9,315 bases of DNA from an uncultured Bacilli bacterium (GTDB lineage: Bacteria; Bacillota_I; Bacilli_A; RF39; UBA660): positions 1-9,315 of the forward strand of contig CALVUV010000048.1 in NCBI GenBank assembly GCA_944363685.1, read 5' to 3'. The first letter of the stretch is position 1. Each line of letters begins with the position of its first letter. The notes under the pieces were generated by a model. The model saw only the letters and a list, made by a program, of their open reading frames with translations, was not told the origin of the DNA and did not search any database. This document shows, in pieces, positions 1 through 7,648 of the stretch. The translations under genes and the position numbers were made by a program.

Positions 1-2
1 AC

Positions 3-29
3 TAGGTTCCTGTTGTCAATGAGGAACTA
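3..29. other. Small imperfect hairpin at the window edge
   Basis: TAGGTTCCT at 3-11 can pair with AGGAACTA at 22-29 if one base is bulged, leaving a loop of about 10 nt. It lies about 90 nt beyond the stop codon of the last surface gene and could be the distal terminator of that operon. The tract that would have to be T-rich in the minus direction is outside the window, so this cannot be judged. The rest of 1-117 is AT-rich and shows no gene. Confidence 0.25.
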
Positions 30-103
30 TCAATAAAATCTAATATAAAATTGTAACATTTCTAAAAAATCTTAACATAAGTTTTATAATGTTTAGCATA
101 ATA

Positions 104-135
104 AAGAATAGAAACACTTAACGTTTCCTATTCTT
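104..135 (-). terminator. Candidate hairpin overlapping the stop of the last surface gene
   Basis: AAGAATAGAAAC (104-115) is complementary to GTTTCCTATTCTT (123-135) apart from one bulged base, giving a 12-bp stem with a 7-nt loop that contains the TAA stop codon at 118-120. In the minus direction it is followed by TATTATGC rather than a run of T. It is therefore a weak Rho-independent terminator candidate, or just a 3'-end stabilising hairpin. Confidence 0.3.
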
Positions 136-873
136 CTTTTTATACATATAAATTATAATTATAAAAATACATATAATTAAAGAACAAGATACTATTATAG
201 GTATATAGTTAACTGGCTTTTCTTCACCACCAAATTCTTCTTTATTAACTAATACTTTTTTATAAATAATATTATCTTTATCTTTAGCAGTTATAGTTAC
301 TTCACCTTGTTTAAAAAAACTAACATTTCCTTTATTATCAACAGTAGCAATAGAATTATCACTACTACTCCAAGAAATATCATTAATTTTCTTTAAATCA
401 GCATTATTTAAAGAAAATTTATCTTTTAAATATACTATTCCAGAAACACTAACATAATCAAGTGGTGTTTCTTCATCAAAAGAATAATCAGTAACTTCTA
501 AATCTAAATTTGTTTCATGAAAAGACTCATCAATTATTTTAAAAGTTAATGTTGCGATAATATTTTTATCACTTACAGAAAGGATATTATCATCTATATT
601 AAATGAATATATAGTAATAGTACCATCATTTTCTTCAATACCATGAAACAAGCCATTAGTTAATGATTCTAACGATGAATCAGTTAATTCTAGCTTTGAC
701 TTATCGTAATGTAGTTTTAAACCAATTATCTTAAAGTCTTCATAATTTTCAATCATTATAGGAATATTAAAGGTATTAGATGTAGCTTTAATAGTTGGTA
801 CAATAAACTTAGCTTTAGCATCAACAATAAATGGAATAAGAAATAATGTAAAAGCAAATAATATTTTCTTCAT
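118..873 (-). CDS. Short membrane-anchored cohesin-like surface protein with a partial Big_2 domain
   Basis: This 251-aa protein starts with a signal peptide (residues 1-20, MKKILFAFTLFLIPFIVDAK). Residues about 22-150 read as a cohesin-like beta-sandwich: F-N-I-P-I near the start, then G-L-K-L-H-Y-D-x-S-K-L-E-L, then a late A-T-L-T-F-K-I strand. Residues about 155-210 resemble the C-terminal part of a Big_2 domain (W-S-S-S-D-N-S-I-A-T-V-D-N-K-G-N-V), with the first strands missing. A hydrophobic segment at about 222-244 is followed by KKKNRKR, a typical C-terminal membrane anchor with a positive stop, and no LPXTG-like motif is visible. The ATG lies 1 nt after the TAA of the preceding dockerin gene and has only a weak, distant AGGGA, so translational coupling is likely. 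By inference it is a short-stalk cell-surface receptor for a dockerin such as the one encoded immediately upstream. The cohesin call rests on fold pattern only. Confidence 0.75.
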   Translation of the reverse strand: MKKILFAFTLFLIPFIVDAKAKFIVPTIKATSNTFNIPIMIENYEDFKIIGLKLHYDKSKLELTDSSLESLTNGLFHGIEENDGTITIYSFNIDDNILSVSDKNIIATLTFKIIDESFHETNLDLEVTDYSFDEETPLDYVSVSGIVYLKDKFSLNNADLKKINDISWSSSDNSIATVDNKGNVSFFKQGEVTITAKDKDNIIYKKVLVNKEEFGGEEKPVNYIPIIVSCSLIICIFIIIIYMYKKKNRKR

Positions 874-874
874 T

Positions 875-3487
875 TTATAGTTTCATATATTCCCTATATA
901 TTAGTATGGCATCTACTGCTTCCATCATTCCGTTCCCATTCATATCATATACTGATGATAAGTCTCTAGTAGGATTATATTTACCAAGGTAATACTCTAA
1001 ACCTAGAATAAAATCAACTGCTTCTAATCTTCCATTCATATTCATATCACCTTTAATGTAATCGGATACATTAACAGTAGCACTTACTGTTTGCCTACCA
1101 TATGTACCAGTAATAGTTGTTGTACCAATACTTTTTCCTGTAATAATACCATTTTCATCTATAGTAGCGATAGAAGTATCTTTTGAACTCCACTTTATTA
1201 AATATGTCATAATCTCAGTCTCAGGATCAGTATGTAAAGATGCTTGGCTTGTAGAGTTTAAGGTAACTGAATAATTATTTTTATCCATCATTACACTAAA
1301 TTGATTATAACCATAAATATTATATGTTTTCGTAATAGTTCCACTATATATCCCTTTACCTGTAAGTTCTACATTAATAACTCCTGGTCCAAAAGGACTA
1401 CTTATATTTAAAGTATAATCTGTTCCCTTCTCAAGTATCTTACCATCATAAGTAACTTTAGGATTAGGGAAAAATGGAGTACCGGTATAAATGTAATCTG
1501 GCATATCTTCTACTACCACTTTAGTAAAATCTAAATGATTTATTGTAAATGTTAAATTATTTAAATAAACTGTATCATAATTATCTTTTACTATTCTTGC
1601 CCCAAAAGTATAAGTACCAGGTTCTTTATATTCTCTTAAAGCTGTTGATAACCCTGAAGTAGAATTATTACCATAATAAACAGTCGCTCCTTCTTCTGCT
1701 TCTATTATTGGTGATTGTATTTCTCCTGTATAATCGACAACTGGATTAATATATTCATATTTTATTTGTTTAGGTGTAACATCATAACTTTTATCAATAA
1801 AGCCAACATAATTTCCAATACCATTTATATCTGCTCTACCCATTTGATAAGGATTATCTACATCTTTTAATTTAACTACATAGTCAATACCTTCTTGTAA
1901 AACATAATCTCCATCTTTAATAATTATCTCTGGTTTAATAGTTTCTTCTTCATCAAATTCAGCAGAACTAATTGATATATCTAAATTATTTATTAATTTA
2001 AATTCTGTTTGGTCTTCTTTTATTTCTCCAAAGAAACAACCGTTTTCTTCAGCATAAGTTTCGGCAGTAGAACCTGCATAACCATACATTGGTGTAATAA
2101 CAGTACAAAGACTTTTACCAAGAGTAGCATTTTTATTTTTTACAACTACATAATGTAATCCATTTGTAGAATTTTCCACTACTGCTTTATCAAAAGCAGC
2201 ATCTCCAATATTACTAACTGATTCTGGTAAAACTACTCCTTCAAAATCATTACCATAAAAAGCACTTTTTCCAATTGTAGTAACACTATCTGGAATGACA
2301 ATATTTTTTAAATTACTATTATAAGAAAAGGCATAATCTCCTATAGTTGTAACATTATTATTGATGGTATAACTAGAAGCAGTTCTTCCTGATGGATAAC
2401 TATAAATTGTTTTACCATCCTTTGAATATAAAATATTATCTAAAGACATATAATTAGGATTATCCTCATCAACTATAATATTATTTAAAGTTGATAAACC
2501 ATTAAAAGCTAGTGGTTCAATAGATGTTATTGTTTTAGGAACATGAACAGTAGTAACAACTGTTTCATCATGTTTTCCATTCATAAAAGCCCTTGATCCT
2601 AATATTGTTATAAAATCAAACTCAGGAATATAGGCAACTTCATCATAACCATCATATTGAATAAAAACATATTTACTATTTTTAATAGCAGACACAAAAC
2701 CATTATCAGCTAAAGTAATGGTTGATGATCTTGGAGGTTCTTCCCTATATGAAGCTTCTATTACATATAACTTTCCATCTAAAATAGCAGCCGCATTATG
2801 ATGATTGTTACCAGCACTTGTAGCATCATTCACAGCATAACGTATATGAGCTTTAATACCTACTTTATTAGCAAAATAGACGATAGCACTAGCTGAGGCA
2901 ATACAGTCCCCTCCAGAACCTGAAAATAATCCTACATAGGAAGTAGATTCTACTGAATATCTAGTTTGTGATAATAATTCTAAGAACTTTTTCATTTTCT
3001 CTTTTTCTGTCATATCATCAGTTATATTTTCTTCAATATAATCACCCATAATTTTTTCAGCATTATATTTAGCATAAGAATTAACATTTACAGTTACAAT
3101 AAAACTTCCTGTATCAGTAGTAACTTCTATTTTATTAACTCCTTCTTCATAGGTAGTTTTCTCTGTCGCACCACTAACTGGTGAGCCATAACATACATTA
3201 TCAACACAATACATTGTTTTCCCTTTAACACTAACAATTCCATCACTAGATACTTCTGCAGTTTCTCCTTCTATAAGTTTATAACTAACATTACCTGATG
3301 TATTTTCTATATCAATTTTTTTAGAAGAAGGAAAATCGTCAGGTTTTGTAAGATATTCTTGGTATTTTTCATCTATATAATATAAATCTATTTCTTGATT
3401 GCTTTCTGCAAAAACCATCTTTGAAAACATTATATTAATAATGACAAATAGAAACAGAAATACACTTATCTTTTTTATTTTTTTCAT
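875..3487 (-). CDS. Secreted transglutaminase-like / BspA-type LRR protein with a C-terminal dockerin
   Basis: This 870-aa protein has a signal peptide at about 1-27. Residues about 140-285 form a transglutaminase-like domain: G-G-D-C195-I-A-S-A-S, then H229/H230 in G-N-N-H-H-N-A-A-A, then E244 in Y-V-I-E-A-S-Y, where classical members have Asp. Residues about 290-485 are LRR_5/BspA-like repeats (I-P-x-S-V-T-T-I-G-x-x-A-F), closing with Y-G-Y-A-G-S-T-A-E-T-Y-A. Residues about 490-725 hold beta-rich surface modules (G-I-D-Y-V-V; G-I-G-N-Y-V-G). Residues about 728-808 are a Big_2 domain. Residues 811-870 are a dockerin with two calcium loops, D814-x-N816-x-N818-G to D825 and D848-x-N850-x-N852-G to D859. 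There is no membrane anchor, so it is probably held on the cell through a cohesin, and both flanking genes encode cohesin-like anchored proteins. GGAG at 3497-3500 lies 9 nt before the ATG. The substrate is unknown; a protease or crosslinking role is equally possible. Confidence 0.82.
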   Translation of the reverse strand: MKKIKKISVFLFLFVIINIMFSKMVFAESNQEIDLYYIDEKYQEYLTKPDDFPSSKKIDIENTSGNVSYKLIEGETAEVSSDGIVSVKGKTMYCVDNVCYGSPVSGATEKTTYEEGVNKIEVTTDTGSFIVTVNVNSYAKYNAEKIMGDYIEENITDDMTEKEKMKKFLELLSQTRYSVESTSYVGLFSGSGGDCIASASAIVYFANKVGIKAHIRYAVNDATSAGNNHHNAAAILDGKLYVIEASYREEPPRSSTITLADNGFVSAIKNSKYVFIQYDGYDEVAYIPEFDFITILGSRAFMNGKHDETVVTTVHVPKTITSIEPLAFNGLSTLNNIIVDEDNPNYMSLDNILYSKDGKTIYSYPSGRTASSYTINNNVTTIGDYAFSYNSNLKNIVIPDSVTTIGKSAFYGNDFEGVVLPESVSNIGDAAFDKAVVENSTNGLHYVVVKNKNATLGKSLCTVITPMYGYAGSTAETYAEENGCFFGEIKEDQTEFKLINNLDISISSAEFDEEETIKPEIIIKDGDYVLQEGIDYVVKLKDVDNPYQMGRADINGIGNYVGFIDKSYDVTPKQIKYEYINPVVDYTGEIQSPIIEAEEGATVYYGNNSTSGLSTALREYKEPGTYTFGARIVKDNYDTVYLNNLTFTINHLDFTKVVVEDMPDYIYTGTPFFPNPKVTYDGKILEKGTDYTLNISSPFGPGVINVELTGKGIYSGTITKTYNIYGYNQFSVMMDKNNYSVTLNSTSQASLHTDPETEIMTYLIKWSSKDTSIATIDENGIITGKSIGTTTITGTYGRQTVSATVNVSDYIKGDMNMNGRLEAVDFILGLEYYLGKYNPTRDLSSVYDMNGNGMMEAVDAILIYREYMKL

Positions 3488-3514
3488 CTTTAATCACTCC
3501 ATAATATAATAATG

Positions 3515-3536
3515 GGAACTCCTTAATAGGAGTTCC
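3515..3536 (-). terminator. Intercistronic hairpin between stalk gene and dockerin gene
   Basis: GGAACTCCT (3515-3523) and AGGAGTTCC (3528-3536) form a perfect 9-bp stem with a 4-nt loop, just after the stop codon of the 1039-aa gene. In the minus direction it is preceded by an A-rich run and followed by only a broken T-rich stretch (CATTATTATATT), so read-through into the dockerin gene is likely. It may act as a partial terminator or a processing or stability element that makes the first gene more abundant. In the plus direction the T tract is better, but no plus-strand gene precedes it. Confidence 0.45.
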
Positions 3537-3541
3537 ATATT

Positions 3542-6500
3542 TTAATTTTTAATTTTTTTAGATAATGTTACTCCTACTCCAACAACTGAAATTATCATAG
3601 TAACAATATAAGGTATAACACTATCAACACTTGTTTCTGGGTTGCTTTCAATTGCTGCAGTATTTTTTTCTGTTACATTAATTTCCATACTTGTAGATAT
3701 ACCATTAGAAGTTTCTACATAAATAGTAGCTTTACCACTTTTTATAGCAGTTACTAAACCATTCTCATCAACTGTAAGTACATCTGGATTACTAGAGTAA
3801 TAATTAATAGTAACTTCATCAGTTGTATTAGTTGGATTTTTAGATATAAAGATTTGATATTTATCTCCTACCTGTAATTTACTAATTGTGTTTTCTATTA
3901 TAATTTCTTTTAAAGGTATTTCTATTACATTAACAGTATAACTAGCTTCTATATTTCCAATACTAGCTTTAATAATAGCACTACCCTTACTAATAGCTTT
4001 TACATTTCCGTTATTATCTACAGTTGCTACTGAAGGATCACTACTGCTCCATACTAAGTTATCTAATTCTGTAGCATCTATTGGATTAATTATTAATTTC
4101 TGACTACTAGTTTTTCCAATATTAATATCTAACTCATCACTTGCAAATGATAGATTAGAAACATCTATAGTTTTTACAGTAACATTTGCAGAAACTTTCA
4201 TTCCATTTTCTAAAGTTCCTGTAATTGTAACATTACCACCTTTTATAGCAGTTACTAGACCATCTTTATTTACAGTCACAATACTATTATCAGTACTAAT
4301 CCAATTTACAGTAGTATTTTCTGAAGTATCAATAGGATTAATTTCTGTTTTTAATAGATATGTTTTTCCTCTAATTATTTCAATATTATCATCTAATATT
4401 GTAAATGATGTAATAGGAACATCTACATGAACAGTCATTGTTGCTTCTACTTCTCCTGCCTTAGCAGTAATTATAGCATCACCAGATCCTATAGCAGTAA
4501 TAAGTCCTGTACTACTTACTGTCGCAACTTTTTCATTTGAACTTTCATATGTTATATCTTTATTAATAGTAGCATCATCAGGTTTTACAGTACCAATAAG
4601 TTTAAAGCTTTCTCCTCTATTTAAAGAAACGTAATCTTCATTTAACTCAATTGCTTCAACAGGTACTTCTACAGTCACAGTTATAGATTTAGAAATATTA
4701 CCTATTCTAGCTGTAATAATAGTACTACCTGCTTTTTTAGCTGTAACAACTCCATTACTAACAGAAGCTACGTCATTATTACTACTAATCCATTCGATTT
4801 GACTCGTTTCTGTAGTATCAGAAGGTAATAATGATGCAATTATCTCTTTACTATCACCTTTATTTAAAGTAAAATTACCAGTATTTAATTCAATGTCAGT
4901 TAATGGTATTAAAACTGTTACTTTTACTTCAACTTGTTTACCATTTTTTAAAGTTCCAACTACTGTTGTTGTACCTTTTCCTACAGCAGTCAATTCTCCA
5001 TCTGTATTAACAGTTACAATATTATTATTTTTACTTTCCCAAGTTACACTTTTATCTTCTTCAGCATTTTCTGGATAAACAATAACACTTAATTTATGTT
5101 TATCTCCTTTATTCATAGTAACTTCTGATTCGCTAGGATAAACACTATCAATTGGTGTAAGTACTTTAACTGTAGCACTCTTACTAAAGTTACCTACAGT
5201 AGCAGTTACTGTTGTAGTTCCAGGTGTTAAAGCTGTTACTCTACCACTTTCTACTTTAACAACTTTATCATCTTCTACACTCCAAGTAATTGTTTTATCA
5301 TCTGTAGTATCAGAAGGATTAATAGTCAAATTAAGAATTTCACTTTGATTAGGTAATAATTCTATATAATCTTTATCAAGTTCTATTCCTTCAATAGGTA
5401 CAATAACATTAACTGTAGCAGTTACTTTCATACCATTTTTTAATGTACCAGTAATTGTTATATCTTTACCAGCTTTTAATCCAGTAATTAACCCATCAGC
5501 TGTAACACTTACTACATCACTATCACTACTTTCCCAAGTAATTGCTTTATCATCTGTAGTATCAGTAGGTTTAAATATTGGTTTTAAAGAAACACTAGCT
5601 CCTTTATTTAAGTTAAAGTTTGTAGTCTCCAACTCAAAATCAGTCATTTTAATAACAACATTTACTTCATAAGTAGCAGTCATTCCGTTACTTGCTGTTG
5701 CTGTTATAGTAGCATTACCAGGTGCAATAGCAGTAACTTCTCCTTTTTGGTCAACAGTTGCTACTTCATTTTTACTACTTGAATAATTAATTGTTTTATC
5801 TTCTGTTGCATCACTAGGTAATACAGTTGCCACATTAGTTAGCGTTTCTCCTTTTTCTATTTCAATAATATTTCTATCATCAGTAAATTTTACTTCTTCA
5901 ATTGGTGTATAAACATTAACTGAAACTGAAAAACTTTCTCCAAAGGCACTAACATCGATTGTCGTACTACCATTACCTACTGCTTCTATTACTCCATCAT
6001 CATCAACAGTAACAATCTTTTCATCATTTGAAGTAAACCTATAATTCTTTGCTGTTGTAGTATCTAAAGGTTCATAATTAATTGTAATATTATCAGTTTC
6101 TCCCTTAACTAATGTAAATTCATCTTTTAAAAGGCTAACATTAGTAACAGGTACATTTACAAAATAATTTCCATCCTCACATGTTGATTTTAATGGAACC
6201 TGTTCAATATCTTCTCTAATAAAATAGTCTGTACCATTATGTACTGATAATTTAATATCATAATTTCCACTTGCATTATCTTTTACTTTAAAAGTAAAAT
6301 ATGCAAATTCCCCATCAGGCATACTAATACGATTGTCAGTAAAACCAACAATAACTAAATTTAGTTTTCCATCTTCTAAAAGATTAATAGCACTATAATC
6401 ACCATACTCTTCTTTAAAAGATGAACTTTGATATTCTAATGAATCTGTATCATAATCAACATCTAAATACAATCCATCAAAATCTTCAACATCTTTTCCT

Positions 6501-6661
6501 GACACGGCAAAAGTTACCGTATCACCCCTTTTTAAGTTATCGTGACTACTTATAGAAAATACAGTCTTCTCACTTGCAGAAACATAAAGAATAGTCGAAA
6601 CTAGTCCTATAACTATAAGTAAAGAACACAATAACAACTTACTTTTTCTTTTCTCTTTCAT
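3542..6661 (-). CDS. Long surface stalk protein: cohesin-like head, ten Big_2 repeats, C-terminal anchor
   Basis: The 1039-aa protein begins with a positively charged signal peptide (about 1-30). Residues about 32-168 resemble a cohesin: G-D-T-V-T-F-A-V, F-D-G-L-Y-L-D-V-D-Y-D-x-D-S-L-E-Y, and F-A-Y-F-T-F-K-V. Ten Big_2-type immunoglobulin-like repeats of about 82 aa follow, starting near residues 172, 254, 338, 421, 502, 585, 667, 748, 832 and 915. Each has the W/Y-x-S-S-x-x-x-V-A-T-V core and an A-G-x-x-T-I-T-A strand. The C-terminus has N-P-E-T-S (1007-1011), a hydrophobic stretch (about 1015-1034) and S-K-K-I-K-N, resembling a divergent sortase sorting signal or a plain membrane anchor. 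GAGAGG at 6671-6676 lies 9 nt before the ATG. It is the first gene of the surface cluster, 53 nt ahead of the dockerin gene. By inference it is a long rigid stalk presenting a dockerin receptor away from the membrane. An adhesin role is the main alternative. Confidence 0.82.
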   Translation of the reverse strand: MKEKRKSKLLLCSLLIVIGLVSTILYVSASEKTVFSISSHDNLKRGDTVTFAVSGKDVEDFDGLYLDVDYDTDSLEYQSSSFKEEYGDYSAINLLEDGKLNLVIVGFTDNRISMPDGEFAYFTFKVKDNASGNYDIKLSVHNGTDYFIREDIEQVPLKSTCEDGNYFVNVPVTNVSLLKDEFTLVKGETDNITINYEPLDTTTAKNYRFTSNDEKIVTVDDDGVIEAVGNGSTTIDVSAFGESFSVSVNVYTPIEEVKFTDDRNIIEIEKGETLTNVATVLPSDATEDKTINYSSSKNEVATVDQKGEVTAIAPGNATITATASNGMTATYEVNVVIKMTDFELETTNFNLNKGASVSLKPIFKPTDTTDDKAITWESSDSDVVSVTADGLITGLKAGKDITITGTLKNGMKVTATVNVIVPIEGIELDKDYIELLPNQSEILNLTINPSDTTDDKTITWSVEDDKVVKVESGRVTALTPGTTTVTATVGNFSKSATVKVLTPIDSVYPSESEVTMNKGDKHKLSVIVYPENAEEDKSVTWESKNNNIVTVNTDGELTAVGKGTTTVVGTLKNGKQVEVKVTVLIPLTDIELNTGNFTLNKGDSKEIIASLLPSDTTETSQIEWISSNNDVASVSNGVVTAKKAGSTIITARIGNISKSITVTVEVPVEAIELNEDYVSLNRGESFKLIGTVKPDDATINKDITYESSNEKVATVSSTGLITAIGSGDAIITAKAGEVEATMTVHVDVPITSFTILDDNIEIIRGKTYLLKTEINPIDTSENTTVNWISTDNSIVTVNKDGLVTAIKGGNVTITGTLENGMKVSANVTVKTIDVSNLSFASDELDINIGKTSSQKLIINPIDATELDNLVWSSSDPSVATVDNNGNVKAISKGSAIIKASIGNIEASYTVNVIEIPLKEIIIENTISKLQVGDKYQIFISKNPTNTTDEVTINYYSSNPDVLTVDENGLVTAIKSGKATIYVETSNGISTSMEINVTEKNTAAIESNPETSVDSVIPYIVTMIISVVGVGVTLSKKIKN
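3674..6148 (-). repeat. Array of ten tandem Big_2-coding repeats (about 246 bp each)
   Basis: This segment encodes residues about 172-996 of the stalk protein as ten successive Big_2 units. The last strand falls into two types. Units 3, 5 and 8 carry G-T-L-K/E-N-G-M/K-x-V, while units 4, 6 and 9 carry V/I-G-N-F/I-x-x-S. Types alternate in units 3 to 6 and again in 8 to 9, as expected if a two-domain block was duplicated. Short DNA stretches such as the one encoding L-K-N-G recur in several units, so unit number may vary between strains. Confidence 0.8.
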
Positions 6662-6693
6662 ACCTATATTCCTCTCACCATATTATATTTAGC

Positions 6694-6721
6694 AAAATAA
6701 ATATTGTTCTACCAATTTCAA
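6694..6721 (-). promoter_or_regulatory. Candidate promoter for the surface-protein cluster
   Basis: TTGAAA at 6716-6721 and TATTTT at 6694-6699 (minus strand) are separated by 16 bp, giving a plausible sigma-A-type -35/-10 pair. Initiation would be near 6687, leaving a leader of about 25 nt with GAGAGG at 6671-6676. In such AT-rich DNA the match is not strong evidence. A TATAAT at 6682-6687 lies too close to the ribosome binding site to be the likely -10. Confidence 0.3.
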
Positions 6722-6764
6722 TATTTACCTTGTTTATATTATAATATCATATATACAAAAAAAA

Positions 6765-7646
6765 TTAAACTATGTTCTTAATATTTTTTACCAAACTTTC
6801 TAATATTTCTTTACTTTCTATCTTAGTAATAGCAAAACACTTATTTCCTAAATCTTTAAAACTAGCACCAGAGTGATATAAATCTTTCTTATCTAAAATA
6901 ATAAATCTATCATGAAAAGAGTTATTAACTACTAAAGTAACATTATTATATTGTTCTTTATACTTTTCATAGTCTTGTATTTTGTATTTATTAGTAATTA
7001 ATGTTACTTGCTTATTAGTCTTAGATAATATGTCTAAAATATTCTTATCTATATAATTATCTATTATAATAATACTACTTAAAGCTTTATCAAATATCTT
7101 TATCATAAGAGAATAAGCATCATAAATCTGTCCTTCAAAGAATATATGATTATTTTGTTCTTTAAAGCTTGAAAATGCATCTTCTAATAAATCTATTCTT
7201 TTTGAATCTTTTAATACTAAGTCATTTATATACTTTTGTTCAATTAGATTAGTTGATATGTATTTTCTCATTGCCACAAAGGCATCCATTATTCTTATAC
7301 TCACTTCTTCAGCAACAGGTGTTCTAAGTACAGTAGCAAGCATTGCAACTCCTTGCTCTGTAAAAATATATGGCAAATATTTAGAATATTTCCCTTGTTC
7401 TAATTCTAAGGTTTCAAATTGAAACCTTAGAATTTCATAATATTCATCTTTTGTTAACTGAAACATAAACCTTTCTGGAAATCTATTAATATGTCTTTTA
7501 ACAGCTAAATTAATTGTTTTAGTTCCATTAGCACACTCATAGAGTTTAGCCAAATCACTATCTAACATTACCTGTTTTCCTCTTATTTCATAAATCATGT
7601 CCTCTATTTTTTTATTTTCTTTTACTATTAAATCGTTTATAACCAT
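6765..7646 (-). CDS. ORF6N-domain DNA-binding-type protein with C-terminal PLD-like (HxRx4D) domain, copy 1
   Basis: This is a 293-aa protein. Residues about 15-130 match the ORF6N domain known from phage and bacterial proteins: I-Y-E-I-R-G-K-Q-V-M-L-D-S-D-L-A-K-L-Y, then F-P-E-R-F-M-F-Q-L, then P-Y-I-F-T-E-Q-G-V-A-M-L-A. ORF6N is a proposed DNA-binding domain related in use to KilA-N and BRO-N. Residues about 168-293 carry a PLD-like half-site, H245-D-R247-F-I-I-L-D252, followed by H-S-G-A-S-F-K-D-L-G. With one HxRx4D motif per chain, a PLD-type active site would need a dimer; Arg replaces the usual Lys, so activity is uncertain. AGGAGG lies only 2 nt before the ATG. A 33-nt palindrome sits in codons 71-82, and a matching palindrome lies in the leader. 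A degenerate paralogue lies directly upstream. No phage structural, integrase or restriction genes are nearby. The role may be as a regulator, nuclease or defence protein; I cannot choose. Confidence 0.85.
   Translation of the reverse strand: MVINDLIVKENKKIEDMIYEIRGKQVMLDSDLAKLYECANGTKTINLAVKRHINRFPERFMFQLTKDEYYEILRFQFETLELEQGKYSKYLPYIFTEQGVAMLATVLRTPVAEEVSIRIMDAFVAMRKYISTNLIEQKYINDLVLKDSKRIDLLEDAFSSFKEQNNHIFFEGQIYDAYSLMIKIFDKALSSIIIIDNYIDKNILDILSKTNKQVTLITNKYKIQDYEKYKEQYNNVTLVVNNSFHDRFIILDKKDLYHSGASFKDLGNKCFAITKIESKEILESLVKNIKNIV
7402..7434. repeat. Perfect 33-nt palindrome inside ORF6N copy 1 coding region
   Basis: Positions 7402-7417 and 7419-7434 are exact reverse complements (16-bp arms) around one central base at 7418. 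On the sense strand the core is GGTTTCAATTTGAAACC. It covers codons 71-82 and encodes R-F-Q-F-E-T-L and neighbours. Its core matches the leader palindrome of the same gene (7672-7698) except for the central base and one arm base. It could form a strong mRNA hairpin or a dyad protein-binding site. Confidence 0.92.
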
Positions 7647-7648
7647 AA

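Noticed and set aside
4893..5078. A 61-codon plus-strand open frame.
   Set aside because: It lies entirely antisense to the Big_2 repeats, has a low-complexity composition reflecting the repeats, and has no recognisable domain. It is a shadow frame.
3674..6148. CRISPR-like array because of regularly recurring motifs.
   Set aside because: The period is about 246 bp, the frame stays open and units encode Big_2 domains. There are no short identical direct repeats with unique spacers.
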